A stretch of 64,000 bases of DNA, taken from assembly GCF_030463565.1 (NCBI RefSeq), contig NC_134675.1, forward strand, positions 16,575,862 to 16,639,861, written 5' to 3'. Position numbers and translations under genes: made by a program. The stretch comes from Pelecanus crispus (Eukaryota; Chordata; Aves; Pelecaniformes; Pelecanidae). The notes beneath the pieces are model-generated. The model had not been told where the DNA came from. It did not search any database and was given only the letters and a program-made list of their open reading frames with translations. Shown here one piece after another: positions 57,954 through 64,000 of the stretch (within the stretch, counting starts at the first letter, position 1; each line of letters starts with the position of its first letter).

Positions 57954-58999
57954 TGTGGTGGGTTGACCCTGGCTGGACACCAAGTGCCCACCAAAGCTGC
58001 TCTATCACTCCCCTTCTCAGCTGGACAGGGGAGAGAAAATATAACGAAAAAGCTTGTGGGTCGAGATAAAGTCAGGGAGAGAGATCACTCAGCAATTACC
58101 GTCACAGGCAAAACAGACTCAACTTGGGGAACATCAGTTTAATTTATTACCAATCAAAACAGAGTAGGGTAATGAGAAATAAAAACTAAATCTTAAAACA
58201 CCTCTCCCTTCTTCCGGGGCTCAACTTCACTCCTGGTTTTCTCTACCTCCTCCCCCGGGCAGCGCAGGGGGAAGGGGAATGGGGGTTGCGGTCAGTGCAT
58301 CACGTCGTCTCTGCTGCTCCTTCCTCCTCAAGGGGAGGACTCCTCACACTCTTCCCCTGCTCCAACATGGGTCCCTCCCATGGGAGACAGTCCTTCAGGA
58401 GCAGACTGCTCCAGCGTGGGTCCCCCATGGGGTCACAAGTCCTACCAGCAAACCTGCTCCAGCATGGGCTCCTGTCTCTCCAAGGGTCAACAGGTCCTGC
58501 CAGGAGCCTGCTCCAGTGCAGGCTTCCCATGGGATCACAGCCTCCTTTGGGCACATCCACCTGCTCTTGTATGGGATCCTCCATGGGTTGCAGGTGGATA
58601 TCTGCTCCACTGTTAACCTCCATGGGCTGCAGGGGGACAACCTGCCTCACCATGGTCTTCACCACAGGCTGCAGGGGAAACTCTGCTCTGGTGCCTGGAG
58701 CACCTCCTCCCCCTCCTTCTTCACTGACCTTGGTGTCTGCAGAGTCGTTCCTCTCACATATTCTCACTCCTCTCTCCAGCTGTAGTTTTGCAGGGTTTTA
58801 TTTCTTCCCTTCTTAAATATGTTATCACAGAGGTGCTGCCACCATTGCTGATTGGTTCGGCCTTGGCCAGTGGCAGGTCCTTCTTGGAGCTGGCTGGCAT
58901 TGGCTCTGTCGGACATAGGGGAGGCTTCTAGCAGCTTCTCACAGAAGCCACCCCTGTAGCCCCCCCGCTCCCAAAACCTTGCCACGCAAACCCAATACA
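57954..58999 (-). mobile_element. Solo LTR, family 2, copy 2
   Basis: On the minus strand it begins TGTATTGGGTTTGCG and ends CAACCCACCACA, 1046 bp. The flanks share ATAG (57950-57953 and 59000-59003), 4 bp rather than 5. It is the inverted counterpart of 54555-55526, including the GCAGCCCATGGAG-type repeats. Confidence 0.88.
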
Positions 59000-59003
59000 A
59001 TAG

Positions 59004-59300
59004 AATAATAGAATCATAGAATACCAGGTTGGAAGGGACCTCAAGGGTCATCTGGTCCAACCTTTCTTGGCAAAAGCACTGTCTAGACAAGATGGCTCAG
59101 CACCCTGTCCAGCTGAATTTTAAAAGTGTCCAATGTTGGGGAATCCACCACTTCCCTAATCTTCCTGAAGATTATTCCAATGGCTGATTGTTCTGATTGT
59201 GAAAAATTTTCTTCTTGTGTCCCATCCAAATCTCCCCAGGAGTAACTTGCACCCATTACTCCTCATCTTTTCCATGTGACTCCTTATAAAAAGGAGACTA
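59004..59300 (-). mobile_element. CR1 LINE 3' fragment
   Basis: The reversed 3' tail TAGAATCATAGAATACC and the core AGGTTGGAAGGGACCTCAAG are diagnostic. It breaks off at AAAAAGGAGA, where partial LTR sequence begins. Confidence 0.9.
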
Positions 59301-59501
59301 TTCTGGCTGTGCCCCCTCCCAGTTTCTTGTGCACCTGGCAGAGCATGGGAAGCTGACAAGTCCTTGACTAGCATAAGCAGTACTTAGCAACAACTAAAAC
59401 ATCAGTGCGTTATCAACATTCTTCTCATACTAAATCCAAAACACAGCACTATGCCAGCTACTAGGAAGAAAATTAACTCTATCCCAGCCGAAACCAGGAC
59501 A
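59301..59501 (-). mobile_element. Partial family 1 LTR (5' third in minus orientation)
   Basis: TTCTGGCTGTGCCCCCTCCC to AAACCAGGACA matches the last 200 bp of 751-1315 almost base for base. The rest of the LTR is missing and replaced by CR1 at 59300, with no duplication visible on the left. Confidence 0.9.
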
Positions 59502-59790
59502 GCTATTTTCAGAATGATTTAGAACAGTCAATATGTATAATGGCACTTTTTTTTCAAATGTGCAACAGGGTAAATGTCAGCTTTTACTACTGATGACAAG
59601 TGTACTATATCCAATTCTATTAAGCCATATCAGGATAAATTTCTTAATTTCTAAAGCTAGTACCCTACTTAAGTAATTGATCTGGTTCAAAAAAAGTCAG
59701 TGAGTCAGGCTGGTTAAAGTAGCAATTCTTGCTTTGGTTTGTACAGCATTGTTTTCTGGGATTCTGTAGCAATGGCAGCCTTAATAACAT
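59502..59790. other. Unassigned stretch within ERV-C region
   Basis: This piece between the partial LTR and the next CR1 shows no recognisable retroviral domain in six frames. It may be ERV-C or flanking DNA. Confidence 0.4.
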
Positions 59791-60305
59791 TACAGAATCA
59801 CAGAATCACAGAATGGTTGAGGTAGGAAGGGACCTCTGGAGGTCATCTGGTTCAACCCCCCTGCTCAAGCATGGCCACCTAGAGCCAGTTGCCAAAGACC
59901 GTGTCCAGACAACTTTTGAATGTCTCCAAGGATGGAGATTCCACAAACTCTCTGGGCAACCTGTTCCAGTGCTCAGTCACCCTCACAGTGGAAAAGTGTA
60001 TCCTGATGTTCAGACAGAACCTCCTGTGTTACAGTTTGTGCCCATTGCCTCTTGTCCTGTGACTGGGCACCACTGAAAAGAGCCTGGCTCCATCTTCTTT
60101 GCATCTTCCCTTCAGGTATTTATTACATTGATGAGATCCCCCCTGAGGCTTTTCTACTCTAGGCTGAACTGTCCCAGCTCTCAGCCTTTCCTCATAGGAG
60201 AGATGCTCTAGTCCCTTAATCATCTTTGTGGCCCTGTGCTGGACTCTCTCAAGTATGTCCATGTCTCTCTTGTACAGGGGAGCGCAGAACTGGACACAGA
60301 AACTG
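59791..60305 (-). mobile_element. CR1 LINE 3' fragment inserted in ERV-C pol
   Basis: The 3' tail (ACAGAATCACAGAATCACAG) is on the left. Minus-strand codons include YKRDMDILERVQHRATKMIK and [12 protein letters not shown]. The right edge meets ERV-C pol sequence near 60305. Confidence 0.9.
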
Positions 60306-60884
60306 TTATCCATGTCAGGCAGGAGTTTATCCCATAGATCTGGTCTGCTGGAATACACTTGTTCAGTAGTGGTTAGACAGTCATGTTGCAGTTCATCAGA
60401 TTTGGAGACTGGGAGTAAGGTGGCAGGATTCAAGGTGGAGGTCAGAGAAAGTGTGACATCATCTTGTTTGAGTAACACAGCCTGATATCTTGCTAACCTA
60501 TTTGGGGAAATCCAATGATGTCCCTTATTTTCAAGGAGAGATGATACAGGATGAGGTACAAACACAGTAATTGGTTGATCCAATGTCAGTTTTTGAGATT
60601 ACAGTTGCCGCTACTGCCCTCAAGCAGGCGGGCCAACCTTTGTTGACCTCATCCAATTGTTTGGAAAAATATCCCACTGGTCTCTTCCAACTCCCCAACT
60701 TTTGTGTCAGCACTCCCAACACCACTTGTCTTTCATGTACATATAATTGAAAAGGTTTGCTCAAATTCAGGAGCCCTAAGGCAGGGGCTTCCATTAATTT
60801 TCTCTTAATTTCATCAAAACTTTTATGGCATTCTGTCATCCATTCTAAAATTCCCTCAGTTCCTTTTCTAGCCGCATATAATGG
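60306..60884 (-). pseudogene. ERV-C pol, RT connection to RNase H start
   Basis: Minus-strand codons give SFDEIKRKLMEAPALGLL and KPFQLYVHERQ (end of thumb/connection), a frame change, then LNPATLLPV in the later frame just before RNase H. It is the continuation of the RT at 61462-62528, separated by a solo LTR. Confidence 0.85.
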
Positions 60885-61456
60885 TGTCCTTGTTTCGGCT
60901 GGGTTAGAGTTAATTTTCTTCCTAGTAGCTGGCATAGTGCTGTGTTTTGGATTTAGGATGAGAAGAATGCTGATAACACACTGATGTTTTACTTGTGGCT
61001 AAGTACTGCTTATGCTAGTCAAGGACTTTTCAGCTTCCCAGGCTCTGCCAGGTGCACAAGAAACTGGGAGGGGGCACAGCCAGGACAGCTGACCCAAACT
61101 GACCAAAGGGCTATTCCATACCATATGACGTCATGCTCAGTATATAAACTGGGGGGGGGGTTGGCCACGGAGCAGCGATCGCTGCTCAGGAGCAGTCTGG
61201 GTATCGGTCAGCGGGTGGTGAGCAATTGCATTGTGCATCACTTGCTTTGTATATTATTATTACTGTTATTATTATATTGTTATTATTACTACTACTATTT
61301 TACTTTATTTTATTTCAATTCTTAAACTGTTCTTATCTCAACCCAGGAGTTTTCTCATTCTTACTCCTCCGATTCTCTCCCCCATCCCACCGGGGCAGGG
61401 AGAGTGAGCGAGCGGCTGCATGGTGCTTAGTTGCTGGCTGGGGCTAAACCACAAAA
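60885..61456 (+). mobile_element. Solo LTR, family 1, copy 5 (inserted in ERV-C pol)
   Basis: TGTCCTTGTTTCGGC to AAACCACAAAA is flanked by the 5-bp duplication AATGG (60880-60884 and 61457-61461). The terminal ACA has mutated to AAA. The CRE TGACGTCA (61126-61133), TATATAAA and the ATT tract (61250-61310) are present. Its insertion date is after ERV-C. Confidence 0.94.
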
Positions 61457-61461
61457 AATGG

Positions 61462-62528
61462 TTTGGCAATTAGTCCGAAATTAGGGATCCACAACTGACC
61501 CCACCCAGCCATTCCTAAGAATCCCCTCAACTGCTTCTTTGAAGTAGGTACAGCAATCCTGCAAATAGCCTCCTTTCAGCACTTAATTCTCTTTGTCCTT
61601 TTGTAACTTCAGATCCCATATATTGGACCCTCTCTTTTCCTATTTGGTCCTTCTTTTTAGAAACTGGGTAGCCTGCTAAACCCAGAAAATCAAGCAAGCT
61701 GATCGTGGATTTTAAACTTTCTTCACAGGTATCAGAACCAATCAATAAGTCATCTACATGCTGCAATAATGTTACAGTATTATACTCATTCAGCCATTGC
61801 TCTAGTTCCCTCGCCAATGCATTACCAAACAATGTGGGACTATTTTTGAACCCTTGGGGAAGGACAGTCCAACAGAGCTGCATCCTCCATCCTGTAGTTG
61901 GGTTTTCCCATTCAAAGGCAAAAATGGTCTGACTCTGCTCGTCCACAGGTATACAAAAGAAAGCATCTTTCAAATCCAGCACTGTAAAATAAGTGTTACT
62001 ATCAGGAATGGAGGCGAGGAGGGTATATGGATTCGGAACCACAGGGTACACATCTCTAGTTCTCTCATTAACCTCTAATAAATCTTGTACCAATCTATAT
62101 TCTTGAGAGTAAGGCTTCTTTAAAGGCCAAATTGGAGTATTAAATTCTGACTGACATTCCCTTAATTGTCCATGCTCTAAAAAAGAATTTATCACAGCTT
62201 CTAATCCCTTCCGGGCTTCCAATTTAATAGGGTGTTGTTTCTTTCTTACTGGTTGGGCTCCCGGTTTTAGCTCGATCTTTACTGGAGTCACATTCTTGGC
62301 CCGTCCCAGCGTTCCTGATGACCACACTAGGTGTATTACCACATCTATTACTTTGTCTGGAATATCTCCTTCTTCCACTGGATTCTTCTCAGTTAGCAAG
62401 CATATCTGGGCTCTCCATGCATTCTCTGGGGGAATACGTAACTGAACAGACTCTTCAAAAAAAGTTAATTTTGCATTTAATTTACAGAGTAAATCCCATC
62501 CAAGTAATCGTAAAGGGCATTCTGGCAT
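61462..62528 (-). pseudogene. ERV-C pol, reverse transcriptase
   Basis: The 333-codon minus-strand frame holds nearly the whole RT: an LPQGFKNSPTLF motif and catalytic LLQHVDDLL, in which the usual Tyr of YVDD is His. The frame is left near 61570, after which the pol sequence continues in another frame (VPTSKKQLRGFL) to the LTR at 61456. Residues are close to gammaretrovirus RT in order and spacing. Confidence 0.92.
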
Positions 62529-62537
62529 ATAAAGGAA

Positions 62538-62774
62538 TTAATGAGTTAATGTAGTATCTCCAGTCGAGAGCTCCATGGGTTGTAAGAACGGCCTTAAAGT
62601 TCTTTTCCCTGTAGCACCAACGCTTACCTTAGTCTTACTTAAGGGTCCCTTAGAACTAGTTACTACGGAATGAGTGGCCCCACTATCAATGAGAAAATCA
62701 ACTATTTCATTCCCCAGTTTAACTGGAACCAGAGGATCAGCTAGGGAAGCTTTAATAGATTCCTCCAGTCCTCT
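62538..62774 (-). pseudogene. ERV-C protease
   Basis: In the same frame as gag and pol, the minus strand gives the aspartic protease segment KLGNEIVDFLIDSGATHSVV with the catalytic DSGA. A TAA at 62538-62540 separates it from RT. Confidence 0.88.
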
Positions 62775-63803
62775 TCAGTCCAACCCAATCTCCGCCATTA
62801 CCCCAACAGCTTCCTCTACTTCTTTCTCTCTATTATTCGAAAGACGTAGACATTGTCTCTTCCAGTGGCCTTCCTGTTTGCAATAGGCACACTGATTCAT
62901 CCCTAAAAGAATTTCACAGTAGCCTCCGCTGTTACCCCCACGACCCCTACCTCTACCTCTAAATGCTCCTTGTACACTTCCTCTGCCTCTTCCCCTTCCT
63001 TGCCCTTCTGTCAGGGTGGCCAGCAAAGAGACCTGCAATTTTGCTGGTCCTCGCCTCTCCTTTTCCTCTACCTCTTCTCTGTTATTATATACTTTATATG
63101 CAATCGATACTAATTGTGAAATTATCATTCTGTCCACACCATCCACTTTCTGCAGTTTCTTCCTAATGTCTGACACTGACTGACCAATAAACAACATATT
63201 AAACAGTTTCATATTACTAGCATCCTCCGGATCCAAAATGGTCCATTTTCGAGCTACTTCACACAGTCTTTCATAAAAAGCAGACGGGGTTTCTTCGTCT
63301 CCTTGTCTTATATCATACAGCTTAGATAAATTTTTGGGCTTCTCTACCCCATTTTGGATTCCATATAGAATTAGTTTTTGATATTCCTTTTCTCTCTTTA
63401 ATCCTTCATCCGTATTAGGGTCCCACCCTGGATCTTCCCTTGGGAGATACGTGTCAGCATTAGGTACTCCTCCATACTGTTGGGCCAGTCCTTCCCTAGC
63501 CTTTTCTGGGATTGCCCTCTTTTCTTCATGGATAAACAAATATTCCAAAAGGGCTTGTATAGCTCCTCAATTAGGATTATGAGTCATCATCTCAGTCTTA
63601 ACAGTGCTATACATCCCCTCTGGATTATTCCAGTAAGACCTGACTGCCTGTTTCCAATTTAATAAGTCAGAAGTGGTAAATGGTAAATGTACATATACTG
63701 GTGCTCCTTCGGGTCCTACCACCTGCCTAAGAGGAGCCAGGTCTCCTTCTCTGTCCCCTAGTCCTTCCAGATACAGGGCTAGTGATTCCATTTTTCTCCT
63801 CAC
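62775..63803 (-). pseudogene. ERV-C gag: end of p12, capsid, nucleocapsid
   Basis: The minus-strand frame has PVYVHLPFTTSDLLNWKQ (capsid start), one TGA at 63567-63569, then capsid to EEKERRGP, an Arg/Gly-rich stretch (GRGRGRGSVQGAFRGRGRG) and one CCHC zinc knuckle (CAYCKQEGHWKRQC). It ends at TGA 62775-62777 in the same frame as protease, like the read-through stop between gag and pol of gammaretroviruses. With only the one internal stop, it is the best kept part of ERV-C. Confidence 0.9.
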
Positions 63804-64000
63804 TTGTAGAATCCGGTTCTACTCATTTTGGAGGGGCTACCAAAAGCCGAGTATCTTCCTCCATGTCTTCTGAGCTGGTTTTTTCCATTTTGTAGTTATT
63901 ACAGCACAAATTCCCTTTTTCTTTTTTTTCCCTTATTTTTGGTTAAAGAATATATTTCACTTTGATGCTTCGAACCTACCAGACCACATTTCTTTCTAAC
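63804..64000 (-). pseudogene. ERV-C gag, upstream part (window edge)
   Basis: The stretch presumably encodes p12/matrix, but no clear domain is readable before the window ends. Confidence 0.4.

Larger units (their letters stand above)
53848..64000 (-). mobile_element. ERV-C: broken gammaretrovirus-like provirus, runs off the window
   Basis: On the minus strand from the window end the order is gag (p12/capsid, nucleocapsid), protease, RT, connection/RNase H start, [interruption], RNase H-like piece, env SU, env TM, polypurine tract, 3' LTR. The arrangement is class I. It is disrupted by three complete LTR insertions, a partial LTR and two CR1 copies, as well as stop codons and frameshifts. 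Integrase was not found. The 5' LTR would lie right of the window. It may be one element or a recombinant of two. Confidence 0.82.

Overview
This window is nuclear DNA from a bird. The gene order FANCG - VCP - DNAJB5 (first two on the + strand, third convergent on the - strand) matches human 9p13, which corresponds to the avian Z chromosome. The repeats are avian: CR1 LINEs ending in ATTCTATGATTCTA-like 3' tails, and several families of avian endogenous retrovirus (ERV) LTRs. The LTR content suggests a neoavian species, but I cannot name it.

Layout, left half. Positions 150-13748 hold ten recognisable exons of FANCG on the + strand. The gene is broken: two in-frame stop codons, three frameshifts, at least one missing exon, and a roughly 5.2 kb ERV (ERV-A) inside it. 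At 14.3-15.6 kb lies the CpG-island promoter of VCP, with eight CCAAT boxes in 342 bp. VCP (15103-40235) has 17 coding exons that sum to exactly 2421 nt, 806 codons plus stop, with every reading frame open. Its introns carry three solo LTRs, a second type of LTR, CR1 fragments and a 235-bp tandem duplication. From 40.3 to 44.1 kb is intergenic DNA rich in poly-G/poly-C runs plus a minisatellite. At 44.1-46.2 kb is the 3' UTR and final coding exon of DNAJB5 on the - strand; no other DNAJB5 exon is visible.

Layout, right half. A block of exactly 200 N (48933-49132) is a scaffold join of unknown true size. Beyond it the sequence is almost solid repeat: the 3' part of one ERV (ERV-B, - strand), two CR1 copies, and a long broken - strand ERV (ERV-C, gag-pro-pol-env-LTR, about 53.8 kb to beyond the window end) riddled with later insertions of other LTRs and CR1.

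Main reading. A perfectly conserved VCP sits beside a clearly dead FANCG, in a repeat-dense setting. One explanation is that this is the female-limited W-chromosome copy, where dosage-sensitive VCP is kept and its neighbours decay; the alternative is lineage loss of FANCG on an autosome or Z. The sequence alone cannot decide. The solo LTR family around VCP has perfect 5-bp target duplications at all five complete copies and carries a TATA box next to a palindromic CRE in three of them, so it is a plausible source of local regulatory change.
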